Assembly (NCBI RefSeq): GCF_022398475.1
Contig: NZ_JAKEVM010000025.1
Coordinates: 1-40,534, forward strand
DNA: 40,534 nucleotides
Reading direction: 5' to 3'
Source: Pseudoalteromonas shioyasakiensis
Lineage (GTDB): Bacteria > Pseudomonadota > Gammaproteobacteria > Enterobacterales > Alteromonadaceae
Positions 7,164 to 15,596 of the stretch are shown piece by piece (position 1 is the first letter of the stretch; each line of letters opens with the position of its first letter). Below the pieces are notes generated by a model, which had not been told where the DNA came from, did no database searches, and saw nothing but the letters and a program-made list of their open reading frames with translations. A program made the position numbers and the translations under genes.

Positions 7164-8341
7164 ATCCGTTTACCTTGCTTAACCTGACCCATAAGCTGTT
7201 TTGCCAGCGGGGTTTTTAACGAGGAGAATAAATCCATTGAGAAAAGGCCAATGCTGCGACCAAGCGCGAGCAATCGTGATGAGTTAGAGAACAAACGCAC
7301 TAAGCTGTCTGTGAGTGTCATCACGGTAGTAATATCTTTACTGCGAGTTTGGCTGTAATAACGGGTAAAGGCGTAATCACCAAGGTCGCTTCGGTTTGCC
7401 ATATCACACAATAATTGCACATCACGTAGGCCTAAATTAAAGCCCTGCCCTGCGATTGGGTGAATAGCGTGCCCTGCATTACCAATTAATACTGTACGGT
7501 GGCTGCTCAGTGATTCTGCTTTACCGTACACAAGCGGATAACTTGCACGCATACCCACTTTACTAAATGCGCCGCCGCAGTAACCAAATGCTTTTTGCAA
7601 CTCAGCTAAAAAGGCATCGTCTTCAAGTGCCATATGGTGCTCAATTTGCTCAGGCTCCATGCACCACACCAGTGAATATCGGTTATTACTCATTGGCAAC
7701 AGTGCCATTGGGCCGTGCTCAGTAAAACGCTCAAAGGCATGATGATGATGACCACCAGCCACTTCGATGTTAGCAATAATCGCCGCTTGCTGATAAGCGC
7801 GAGTATTAAACTCAATATTAGCCAATTTACGGCTTTGCGAATGAGCACCATCGGCAATCACCACAAGCTTTGCGCTTAACTGCTCGCCCGAGCTTAGCAT
7901 GATGTTGGCAAAATCGCTTTGGTATTCAAGCTTGGCAACCGTATCAGGGCAAAACAAACTAACATCAGTACGAGTAAGTAGCTGATGAAGGCTGCGCCCA
8001 AATGGGTTCACTTCGACCACATAACCAAGGGCATCATGACCGTATTCTTGGCAATCAATATGCGTTTTACCAAAATGGCCACGGTCAGATACAGTGACTT
8101 TTTTAATCGCTGCCGCAAATGGTGCTTGGCAATCAAACGCATTGATTGATTTTAAGTACTGAACAGACTGCTGAGCCAGCGCAATGCTTCTATCATCAAA
8201 GCTTGGATGATAGTTTGCGCTCACTTCATTTGCTTCAATTACAGCGATTGATAACTGCTTATTGCTCTGTTTTAGGCCTAGGGCACAACTTGCACCTGCC
8301 ATTCCACCGCCGATAATGACAACATCAAACTGCTTTGCCAC
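7160..8341 (-). CDS. ubiH: UbiH, 2-polyprenyl-6-methoxyphenol hydroxylase
   Basis: A 393-residue FAD monooxygenase for a ring hydroxylation (C6 in the E. coli pathway) of ubiquinone synthesis, working in the Ubi complex at the inner membrane. Seen: the FAD motif GGGMAGA (about 11-17), VIADGAHSQSRK in the middle, and GNAGHAIHPIAGQGFNLGLRD near residue 285. The Asn in GNA, instead of the GDA of relatives, is also usual in UbiH and helps separate it from UbiI. A HHHH stretch near residue 200 is unusual but in a surface-loop position. Eight bases separate it from pepP upstream and it overlaps ubiI downstream. Confidence 0.92.
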   Translation of the reverse strand: MAKQFDVVIIGGGMAGASCALGLKQSNKQLSIAVIEANEVSANYHPSFDDRSIALAQQSVQYLKSINAFDCQAPFAAAIKKVTVSDRGHFGKTHIDCQEYGHDALGYVVEVNPFGRSLHQLLTRTDVSLFCPDTVAKLEYQSDFANIMLSSGEQLSAKLVVIADGAHSQSRKLANIEFNTRAYQQAAIIANIEVAGGHHHHAFERFTEHGPMALLPMSNNRYSLVWCMEPEQIEHHMALEDDAFLAELQKAFGYCGGAFSKVGMRASYPLVYGKAESLSSHRTVLIGNAGHAIHPIAGQGFNLGLRDVQLLCDMANRSDLGDYAFTRYYSQTRSKDITTVMTLTDSLVRLFSNSSRLLALGRSIGLFSMDLFSSLKTPLAKQLMGQVKQGKRI

Positions 8342-8349
8342 GCTTGCTC

Positions 8350-9675
8350 CTAGCCTTTGTTTGCTTGCATCACTGCTTCAATGTCACTAATGGTTTTAGG
8401 AACCGAAATGGTCAGATTTTCATGGCCATCTTGAGTGACAAGTAAATTATCTTCGATACGAATACCGATGCCTTTATATTGCTCTGGTGCTTTTGCATCT
8501 TCGCTAATATATAAACCCGGTTCGATGGTGAGCACCATGCCCGGCTCAAATACGCGCTCTTTTTCATCAAGCTTATATTCGCCAACATCGTGTACGTCTA
8601 ACCCTAACCAATGACCAAGGCCATGCATGTAAAATGCTTTGCAGGCTTGGTTTGCCATTAGCTCATCAAGCTCACCGGTTAAAATGCCTAAATCAATAAG
8701 CCCTTGCGTTAATACCGTTGAGGCCAGTTCATTCGCTTTCGATAAACTACCGCCTGGCTTTACTTGGCTGAATGCTGCTTCTTGAGCTGCTAATACAATG
8801 TTGTAAAGCGCTGCTTGAGGTTCGCTAAACTTGCCATTGATTGGGAAAGTACGTGTGATATCTGCCGCATAACCTTCAAGTTCACAGCCAGAGTCAATTA
8901 ACACTAAATCGCCATCTTTTAGCTCAGCATCATTTTGTGTGTAGTGCAAAATGTTGGCGTTATCGCCACTGCCGACAATCGTGCCATAAGCAGGATGACG
9001 AGCACCATTCATTGCATAATGGTGATGAAGCTCTGCTTCTAATTGGTATTCAGTTGCGCCAGGTTTGGCAAACTGCATAGCGCGAATATGGCCTTGCGCA
9101 CTAATTTCGCAAGCTGTACGCATAATGTTTAATTCTGCGTCAGATTTAAACAAACGCATTTCATGCACTAAACCACGAATATCTTTAATGGTATGTGGGG
9201 CTTTATAGCCCTTTTTAGATGCGCCGCGAAGTGTGTTTAATAAGTCCCAAACCTTTGCATCGAAATTTGCGTAAGTGCCTTGTGCATAAAATAAAATCTG
9301 CTGGCCGTTCACCAAATCTAATAATTGTTCATCTAGTTCACTAAGTGGGCAAGTTGCGTCGAATAAGTACTCAGATTTAGCTTTTTCGAAGCCAATTCTT
9401 CGGCCATGCCAAATTTCAGCTAGTTTATCTTTGTTACGGCAAGTCAGCGTACTTGGTGTATCGCTTGACGGGCACAGTACTAAAACCGCATCTGGTTCGT
9501 TAAACCCAGTTAGATAGAAAAAGTCACTGTCTTGACGAAATGCATATTCAGTATCACGGCTACGTGTTACTTCTCCAGCCGCAGGAATAATAGCCACGCT
9601 ATTCTTATCCATCATCGCAAGTAAACGCTCGCGGCGGGCTTTAAATTCAGCTTTATCGATTGCAATAGACGACAT
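8350..9675 (-). CDS. pepP: Xaa-Pro aminopeptidase (aminopeptidase P)
   Basis: A 441-residue cytosolic metallopeptidase of family M24 that removes N-terminal residues preceding proline. The N-terminal creatinase-like domain covers about 1-170. The C-terminal pita-bread fold carries the five metal ligands: Asp in LIDSGCE, Asp in AADITRTFP, His in HGLGHWLGLDVHD, Glu in LTIEPGLYI and Glu in IGIRIEDN. Length equals that of E. coli PepP. It is the second gene of the ygfB operon, 20 bases after ygfB and 8 before ubiH; the link to ubiquinone genes is conserved in gammaproteobacteria but functionally unexplained. Confidence 0.95.
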   Translation of the reverse strand: MSSIAIDKAEFKARRERLLAMMDKNSVAIIPAAGEVTRSRDTEYAFRQDSDFFYLTGFNEPDAVLVLCPSSDTPSTLTCRNKDKLAEIWHGRRIGFEKAKSEYLFDATCPLSELDEQLLDLVNGQQILFYAQGTYANFDAKVWDLLNTLRGASKKGYKAPHTIKDIRGLVHEMRLFKSDAELNIMRTACEISAQGHIRAMQFAKPGATEYQLEAELHHHYAMNGARHPAYGTIVGSGDNANILHYTQNDAELKDGDLVLIDSGCELEGYAADITRTFPINGKFSEPQAALYNIVLAAQEAAFSQVKPGGSLSKANELASTVLTQGLIDLGILTGELDELMANQACKAFYMHGLGHWLGLDVHDVGEYKLDEKERVFEPGMVLTIEPGLYISEDAKAPEQYKGIGIRIEDNLLVTQDGHENLTISVPKTISDIEAVMQANKG

Positions 9676-9695
9676 GCTAAACCTCTGTAATTTGA

Positions 9696-10259
9696 TTAGT
9701 GAAGGGTCTTCTTAGGGTTTTTATCTACAGGCTCTTTGCCTAATTCAGCAAAACATAAAAGCGCAGAAACACGTACATATTCAATCACTTCGTGGAGTGC
9801 TTGGCTGTCTTCTTCGGTCTCTTCAAACATGGTGTCTAGACGGGTAATTTCACTAAAATCGCTAATCACTTCTTTCACATCAGCAGATAACTTGCCGTAA
9901 TCTTTTTGTTTTAAACCAAAACCAAGCATAAAACCCGATACCCAAGATACTAAGCCATTGGCTAAATCGATCAGTGTTTCGTCGTCGCTTGGTAAGAATA
10001 GGTCAAACTGAAATTCTTCATCGCTAAAGCTGGCAACGACCTGAGAATACACATCAGCAAAAAATGCTTTTAAATCTTTATTGAAGGCTAAGCCATCATT
10101 GAATACATCGCTTAATAAACCTAAGTATTCGTCGGCTTCGATATTGATGCCACAGGCTAATAAACCGCTGATCACACCATGGGCTTCGGCTGGTGCGACA
10201 AAAATTTCATTCTTTTCTAATAATAATTGGGCTTGTTGGTAATCAGGTAACGTGCTCAT
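9696..10259 (-). CDS. ygfB: YgfB family protein (UPF0149)
   Basis: A 187-residue acidic, mainly helical protein of the YgfB/UPF0149 family, first gene of the pepP-ubi operon. Typical family features are seen: an early AEAHGVISGLLACG motif (about 24-37), a central WVSGFMLGFGLKQ segment and a C-terminal YVRVSALLCFAEL helix. In Pseudomonas aeruginosa a YgfB homologue modulates AmpDh3 expression and beta-lactam resistance; whether that applies here is unknown. Its usual divergent neighbour zapA is absent, as 6S RNA follows after only about 190 bases. Confidence 0.9.
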   Translation of the reverse strand: MSTLPDYQQAQLLLEKNEIFVAPAEAHGVISGLLACGINIEADEYLGLLSDVFNDGLAFNKDLKAFFADVYSQVVASFSDEEFQFDLFLPSDDETLIDLANGLVSWVSGFMLGFGLKQKDYGKLSADVKEVISDFSEITRLDTMFEETEEDSQALHEVIEYVRVSALLCFAELGKEPVDKNPKKTLH

Positions 10260-10449
10260 AACTTTTTCTTTGTTCGGCTAAGTAACGCCATGCTACCACT
10301 CGATAAATCGCAACTCCAATTAATTGTATGATTGAGGTCAAAAAGCAATCTGAAAAGTAAATAAGCAGTTAAAGGTGGGGAAAAACTACCCGAACGATCC
10401 GCTTTTTTTACTTCTATGGTTTAAGGATTGAAACTTGTCTTATATACTG
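10260..10449 (+). promoter_or_regulatory. ygfB-6S RNA intergenic region with 6S promoter
   Basis: This is the divergent space between ygfB and 6S RNA. A TATACT -10-like hexamer (10443-10448) sits 3-8 bases before the predicted 6S start, with a weak TTTAAG -35 about 17 bases further up (10420-10425). No zapA, intact or broken, was recognised. Confidence 0.45.
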
Positions 10450-10640
10450 AAGGTGTTCCCTAGGGTGCAGGAGCTTGGTTAAGTCCCTGAGCCGATAAAT
10501 TTTATGTTAGGGTTTCTGTTCGTTTACTATTGTGCAAGCTCGGCATGTACCGAGAAGCCTACGGTAGACCGCAGATCCCCGCCCTGAAACCTCAAGGTTT
10601 CAGGACTGACACCGGGCACCGCATACTTGGGGAACACCAT
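10450..10640 (+). ncRNA. ssrS: 6S RNA
   Basis: 6S RNA binds the sigma-70 RNA polymerase holoenzyme by mimicking an open promoter. Seen: terminal pairing of GGTGTTCCC (10452-10460) with GGGGAACACC (10629-10638); the conserved AGTCCCTGAGCCGATA (10482-10497); GCTCGGCATGTACCGAGAAGCC (10539-10560, quoted in two parts: GCTCGG hairpin CCGAG, then AAGCC); and the late hairpin CTGAAACC/GGTTTCAG followed by a GGACTGAC-type strand. All match the order in E. coli 6S RNA. Usual neighbours zapA (before) and fau/ygfA (after) are missing: ygfB precedes it divergently and a repeat island follows. Confidence 0.92.
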
Positions 10641-10881
10641 TTCTATCTAGTTTCAAGTTTCAAGTTATCAATACTTTCCCTATATTTCCCTTTTACAAGA
10701 AATTTTAGTTTTCGGCGTTGAAACGCCTCCTACATCTCGAAACTCGTTAACTTTACTCTTTCCCCTTGCTAACTCGCTAATTTATTTGTTTATCTGACTT
10801 CTGACGACTAATATCTAATATTTCCTATGTGTTGGGTTTCGCTTCGCTCTAACTAACCTACGAGCTAATGAGTCAAGCACT

Positions 10882-10942
10882 GTAGGTCGTCATTTATGGC
10901 GACACATAATCGCTAACATTGACGAGCTAAAGCCCGACCTAC
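10882..10942. repeat. 61-bp REPIN-like element, copy 2
   Basis: The forward arm GTAGGTCGTC...GGCGAC opposes the reverse arm GAGCTAAAGCCCGACCTAC. Length and spacing are the same as at 1381-1441, with one stem base changed. Confidence 0.82.
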
Positions 10943-11155
10943 GACTTACCCGTTATTTAAGAAATATCGCGCGAAATAAATTTCACGCCTACATTACCGG
11001 GTTTAGCCATAGCAATGTGCGGGCACAATCTAATCTAACGTCTAACCACTGATATCTAATATCTCCATTTTTTTCGACGTTAAAACGCCTCCTACAACTC
11101 GTATCTCGTCCCTCGAAACTCGCACCTTTCCCCTCGCTAACTTTATTCTTTTAAA

Positions 11156-11183
11156 ACAAAAACGCGGGATAAATCCGCCGCCA
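11156..11183 (-). terminator. Possible terminator of the efflux operon, made from a REP-like hairpin
   Basis: On the minus strand the hairpin GCGGATTTATCCCGC is followed by GTTTTTGTTTT, about 95 bases beyond the RND gene stop. It is both a member of the hairpin family and a plausible terminator; no other candidate lies closer. Confidence 0.45.
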
Positions 11184-11275
11184 CTCGTTACCTGTAGCAG
11201 CGGGTTTACCCCGCGTCCTAGAACCTAGCTCCTAGCGCCTAGTCCCAACCAAGCGCTAACTGTTAACTTCGCCCC

Positions 11276-14200
11276 CTACTTAAACCACCCTTGAAAACGC
11301 TCCATTAATAGATAATTAACTGGCACTAATAGCAAGGTGATAAGCGTTGCGAAGATAATCCCAAAACCAAGGCTTACTGCCATTGGAATAAGGAATTGTG
11401 CTTGCGTTGCTTTTTCAAATAACAGCGGCATTAAGCCAATAAAGGTGGTTAAACTGGTTAGCATAACAGGGCGAAAACGTGCCGCACCGGCAAGCTTAAC
11501 GGTTTCAAGTAAATCACCGCCCTCTTCACGTTTCTTATTGATAAAATCAACCAGTACCAAAGAGTCATTCACTACAACACCTATCAGGGCTAACATGCCA
11601 AGTAAGCTCATAATGGTTAACTCCATGCCCATTACCCAGTGGCCCATTACCGCACCTATCATGCCAAACGGAATAACACTCATCACAATTAATGGCTGTA
11701 AGTATGATTTAAACGGTATCGCTAATAACGCATAAATAATAAAGAATACAAACACGAGGCCCCAAGCCAATGAACCAAATGACTCTCGCTGCTCTTTGGC
11801 TTCACCTTCGAGAGAGTAATCAACCCCTGGGTATTGCACCATGAGCTCATCTAAGTAGGTTTTTAAATCTGCTTGCAGTACCGTCATATTGGTATTTGAT
11901 TTTTCAACATCGGCTGTCACATTCAATGTGCGATAGCGATCAATACGATAAATAGACGATGGACTTTGCCCTGGCACTAAGGTCGCCACATGCGACAATG
12001 GCACTGTGCCACCCGTTGGGGTTTTAATTAAAATATCGGTTAAATCAGCAACTGAGCGGCGCTCTTCAATTGGCAAACGCACCATTACACGCACATCATC
12101 ACGACCACGTTGAATACGTTGAACTTGCGCACCAAAGAACGAATTACGCACTTGTTGCGATACATCAACACGGTTTAAACCGAGTGCCAAACCTTGCTCT
12201 GTTAGCTCAATTTGCAGCTCATCTTTACCATCTGACATGCTATCAGCAATTTCGTACACAGTTGGGTAAGTTGCTAAACGCTCTTTTACCTTTTCTGCCA
12301 CAGCTTCAAGGGTGTCGATTGAGCTGCCACTTAGCTGCACATCAATAGGGTCTGAACTGCGACCAAATTCAGCACGGAAAGTCACACTCTCTGCGCCCGG
12401 TATAATACCGATAAGGTCACGCCATTCACTGGCAAGCTCTCGAGAGCCGATATCTGATTCTCGTTTTTCGGCTGGTGTGATTTCAAAGCGCACACTACCT
12501 GTATTTGACGAACCACCTCGGCCACCCGTGGTTGCCAAAATATTTAAAATTACGCTTTGGCCATCTTCATCACGATACTTGTCTTGTAGCTCTTTGGCCT
12601 TATCTGACATATCGATGATGTACTTGTTGGTCACTTCAAACGGTGTTCCAGCAGGGAATGTTAGCTCTGCGCGAACGGTTTCACTTGGTATACGCGGGAA
12701 GAATATAAACTTTGTCCAACCGCTGGTGATCAGGGTCAAAATGATGAAGAAAACCCCTACGAACAAGCTGACAGTTGCTAATTTATTCTTTAGTGCAACA
12801 TTTAGTAGCGGCTGATAGTACTTCATAATGGCGTGTTCAAAGCCATCGGCAAAACGCTGCTGAAACTGCTGCAGTTTTGACGGATTACTTTTTTCACTTC
12901 GTAGTTTTAAGTACTTTAAGTGAGCCGGCAGAACAAATTTAGACTCTATTAAAGAGAACAGTAATACCGGAATAACGACAACAGGAATTTGCGCAAATAA
13001 GGCACCGCGGTTACCTTCGATAAAGGCTAATGGTAAAAATGCAGCAACCGTTGTAAGTACACCAAAGGTAACGGGTGTCGCAACTTCTTGCGTACCACGA
13101 ATAGCAGCTTGCTCACCACTTTCGGCTGTTTTTAGGTGGGTGTAGACATTTTCACCGGTCACAATGGCATCATCAACAACAATACCAAGTACCAAAATAA
13201 AACCAAATAAACTCATTACATTAAGCGTAATACCAAAAATTGGCATTGCTAAAAACGCGCCCATGAATGACACAGGGATACCAATAAACACCCAAAACGC
13301 AATGGCAGGACGCAAGAACAAGGTAAGTAATGCAAGAACTAAAATACCACCTTGAATAGCATTGGTTGTCAGTGTAGCAATACGGCTTTTCACGATTTCA
13401 GAGTCGTCATCCCAAAAGCTTAACTCAAACCCTTCAGGTAGCTGGCTTTGATGCTCGGTAATGTAATTTTTTACCGCATCAGCAACTTCAATCGCACTTT
13501 GCGGACCAATACGGTACACATCAATAAACGCCGCTTGCTTACCATTGAATCGCGTGCGAACTGGGGTTTCTTCGAAGTCATCAGTAATACGAGCAATGTC
13601 ACCTAGGCGAATAATGGTACCATCAGCTTGGTACTTCACCACAACTTGGGCAAACTCATCTTTACGATAGGCTTGGCCTTTTGAGCGAATGAGTACATCA
13701 CCCCCTTCCGTTTTTAAGTTACCTGCAGAAACATCGGTACTTGAATTACTAATTGCTGAAGAAATGTCCGATAAGCGTAAATCATATTGGCGTAATGTAT
13801 CTTGGCTTACTTCAATAGCAATTTCGTAATCACGCACCCCACTTAGCTCTACCTGAGTGATTTCTGGCAAGCGTAATAAGTCATCACGTACCTGCTCGGC
13901 GTATTCTAAAGTTTCTTTTTCGCCGTATTCACTCGACACGGTTACCGCTATTACTTCACGAGTGCGCTGTGCAAGGGCTACAACTGGTTTTTCGGCATCA
14001 ACCGGAAAAGTGTTAATGGCATCAACCCGGCTTTTTATATCGGCTAATAGCTCCCGTGGGTCATAGCCGGTATCTACTTCAATTGATACCGAGGCAGAGC
14101 CTTCTGATGAGCGGCTAGTAATACGCTTGATCCCTTCGAGATCTTGCACCGCTTCTTCAATACGGATAGCGACACCCTTTTCAACATCTTCAGGTGTTGA

Positions 14201-14356
14201 GCCACGTAAGGTCACGCTAACACTGATACGGTCTGCTTCAAATGAAGGAAACACTTCGAGTGGTATTTGCGTCGAAACGCTAAATAGCCCCGCTAATAAA
14301 ATGCTGATCAGCAATAAGTTTGCTGCAACATGATTCTTTGTAAACCAAGCGATCAT
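11276..14356 (-). CDS. RND efflux pump inner-membrane transporter (AcrB family, HAE1-like)
   Basis: A 1026-residue proton-driven trimeric exporter, the motor of a tripartite pump moving hydrophobic compounds or drugs from the periplasm or membrane to the outside. Seen: TM1 near residue 10-28, a large periplasmic loop, a central cluster of TM helices (about 335-480) with the GIVVDDAIVTGENV motif whose paired Asp serve proton relay, a second periplasmic loop, and a C-terminal TM cluster ending near 1020. Its start ATG overlaps the stop of the adaptor gene (TAATG), so they are co-translated. Substrate is not predictable. No local regulator gene accompanies it. Confidence 0.93.
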   Translation of the reverse strand: MIAWFTKNHVAANLLLISILLAGLFSVSTQIPLEVFPSFEADRISVSVTLRGSTPEDVEKGVAIRIEEAVQDLEGIKRITSRSSEGSASVSIEVDTGYDPRELLADIKSRVDAINTFPVDAEKPVVALAQRTREVIAVTVSSEYGEKETLEYAEQVRDDLLRLPEITQVELSGVRDYEIAIEVSQDTLRQYDLRLSDISSAISNSSTDVSAGNLKTEGGDVLIRSKGQAYRKDEFAQVVVKYQADGTIIRLGDIARITDDFEETPVRTRFNGKQAAFIDVYRIGPQSAIEVADAVKNYITEHQSQLPEGFELSFWDDDSEIVKSRIATLTTNAIQGGILVLALLTLFLRPAIAFWVFIGIPVSFMGAFLAMPIFGITLNVMSLFGFILVLGIVVDDAIVTGENVYTHLKTAESGEQAAIRGTQEVATPVTFGVLTTVAAFLPLAFIEGNRGALFAQIPVVVIPVLLFSLIESKFVLPAHLKYLKLRSEKSNPSKLQQFQQRFADGFEHAIMKYYQPLLNVALKNKLATVSLFVGVFFIILTLITSGWTKFIFFPRIPSETVRAELTFPAGTPFEVTNKYIIDMSDKAKELQDKYRDEDGQSVILNILATTGGRGGSSNTGSVRFEITPAEKRESDIGSRELASEWRDLIGIIPGAESVTFRAEFGRSSDPIDVQLSGSSIDTLEAVAEKVKERLATYPTVYEIADSMSDGKDELQIELTEQGLALGLNRVDVSQQVRNSFFGAQVQRIQRGRDDVRVMVRLPIEERRSVADLTDILIKTPTGGTVPLSHVATLVPGQSPSSIYRIDRYRTLNVTADVEKSNTNMTVLQADLKTYLDELMVQYPGVDYSLEGEAKEQRESFGSLAWGLVFVFFIIYALLAIPFKSYLQPLIVMSVIPFGMIGAVMGHWVMGMELTIMSLLGMLALIGVVVNDSLVLVDFINKKREEGGDLLETVKLAGAARFRPVMLTSLTTFIGLMPLLFEKATQAQFLIPMAVSLGFGIIFATLITLLLVPVNYLLMERFQGWFK

Positions 14357-15594
14357 TATTGCGCTCCTTGCTCTTTAGCCGGCTCTTGATTGCTTGGGCG
14401 CTGTGCTTTACCACGCGTAGCTTGATATGCTTCACTACCCATAACGGTAACTTGTGTACCTGAGCTAACTTGTCCAAGCGGAGTAATCACTAAGTGTTCT
14501 CCTGCTGATAAGCCTTCGGCAACCATAGCTTGAGTCGCGTTTTGCCAAGCCAGTGAGATGTTTTTACGACGTAATACACCTTGCTCTTCAATATAAACGT
14601 ACGTGCCTTGGTAAATTGCGCTGTTTGGGATCACAATGGCATTTTCAACCGCTTTGCCGGTAATTTGCGCTTTGATGTACTGACCAATTTTAATTGGATA
14701 CTGATTCGCAGAAGTGGCTTTGTAAGGGTCATTAATTTGTGCAACCACGTAAAGCTGCTGCGCGCTTTCATCAATGGCCCCTTCGGTGCGAATAACTTGA
14801 CCTTGCCATTGCTGTTTACCAACAAGATCTGAGCTAAATTTAACGAGTGAACCTGCGCTATTTTTAGCACCATCACGAAATTGTTCTGGTAAGTTAATGA
14901 ACGGCAGATCTTTATTTTTGATTGGTAAGCGAATTTCAACACGGTCAATCGCATAAATGCTGGCAAGTTCCATGTTATTACTCACCACTTGGCCTAAATC
15001 TACGCTGCGGCTTAAAACTCGCCCCGCGTATGGAGCAGTGATTTTTGTACGCTCTAAATCAAGTTTGGCTTTTTCAAGCGTCGCTTGGGCAGACAATACA
15101 CTTGCCTCGGCTGCTGCAAGTTGTGGCTTACGCAATACCAGGCTACTTGCTTGTTCACCCTTGCCTAAGCGCTCCCAGTCAGTAATAGCTTGACGACCAC
15201 GAGCTTGCTCTTCAAGTAAGCTTTGCTCAGCGGTTAATAACGTCGCTTGTGCTGATTTTACTTCGGCGCGGTGATCTCTATCATCTAGTTGCAACAACAC
15301 ATCGCCTTTTTCGAAAAAGCCACCTTCACGAAATTGCTCACTAATTTCGATAATTTGCCCTGAAGCCTGCGCGACTAGCATACTTTGCGTACGTGGCTTT
15401 ACGGTGCCAAAACTATCAATCATCACCTGATAGGTTTCTGGTGTTAGGGTCTTAACTGCCACATTTACTTTTGCTTTTGGCGGTGAAGAAAAGCGGTTTG
15501 CTTGAGGCGGGTTGCCTTTAATAAACATGACAAGCAGTACCGTCACAACAATTACTACCAATGGAATTAAAATTTTACGTGTCTTGCTATTCAT
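14356..15594 (-). CDS. RND efflux periplasmic adaptor (membrane-fusion protein)
   Basis: A 412-residue adaptor linking the RND pump to the outer-membrane channel. It has one N-terminal membrane anchor (about 8-24) without a lipobox, a lipoyl half-motif (LVAQASGQIIEISEQFREGGFFEKGD) near 73-100, an alpha-helical hairpin (about 110-165), the second lipoyl half (ITAPYAGRVLSRSVDLGQVV), then beta-barrel and membrane-proximal domains. The Gln/Pro-rich tail (GKAQRPSNQEPAKEQGAQ) is probably disordered. It is the middle gene of the operon, 2 bases after the channel gene and overlapping the pump gene. Confidence 0.92.
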   Translation of the reverse strand: MNSKTRKILIPLVVIVVTVLLVMFIKGNPPQANRFSSPPKAKVNVAVKTLTPETYQVMIDSFGTVKPRTQSMLVAQASGQIIEISEQFREGGFFEKGDVLLQLDDRDHRAEVKSAQATLLTAEQSLLEEQARGRQAITDWERLGKGEQASSLVLRKPQLAAAEASVLSAQATLEKAKLDLERTKITAPYAGRVLSRSVDLGQVVSNNMELASIYAIDRVEIRLPIKNKDLPFINLPEQFRDGAKNSAGSLVKFSSDLVGKQQWQGQVIRTEGAIDESAQQLYVVAQINDPYKATSANQYPIKIGQYIKAQITGKAVENAIVIPNSAIYQGTYVYIEEQGVLRRKNISLAWQNATQAMVAEGLSAGEHLVITPLGQVSSGTQVTVMGSEAYQATRGKAQRPSNQEPAKEQGAQ

Positions 15595-15596
15595 GA

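Larger units (their letters stand above)
10650..11217. repeat. Intergenic repeat island D
   Basis: This fills the gap between 6S RNA and the efflux operon. It holds two TTTCAAG-like heptamers (near 10650-10668); a GGCGTT/AACGCC hairpin ending CTCCTAC (10711-10733); AACTCGCTAATT (10771-10782); a reverse hairpin ending CTAC at 10861; the 61-bp REPIN-like pair (10882-10942); a GCGCGAAAT-type hairpin (10966-10992); a GACGTT/AACGCC variant (11073-11095); and two GCGGG-type hairpins (11162-11183, with GTGG at its foot; 11194-11216, with GTAG). The stretch 10792-11095 is a same-length (304 bp) diverged copy of 1291-1594. No long heptamer array is present. No gene is seen. Confidence 0.83.

Noticed and set aside
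10260..10449. Remnant of zapA between ygfB and 6S RNA
   Set aside because: No reading frame or ZapA-like motif could be found on either strand.
10530..10721. 63-residue open frame
   Set aside because: It lies across 6S RNA and the start of a repeat island, and its translation has no protein-like pattern or ribosome site.
12070..12815. Long antisense open frames within the RND pump gene
   Set aside because: They are shadows of the pump coding frame on the other strand, with no independent start signals.
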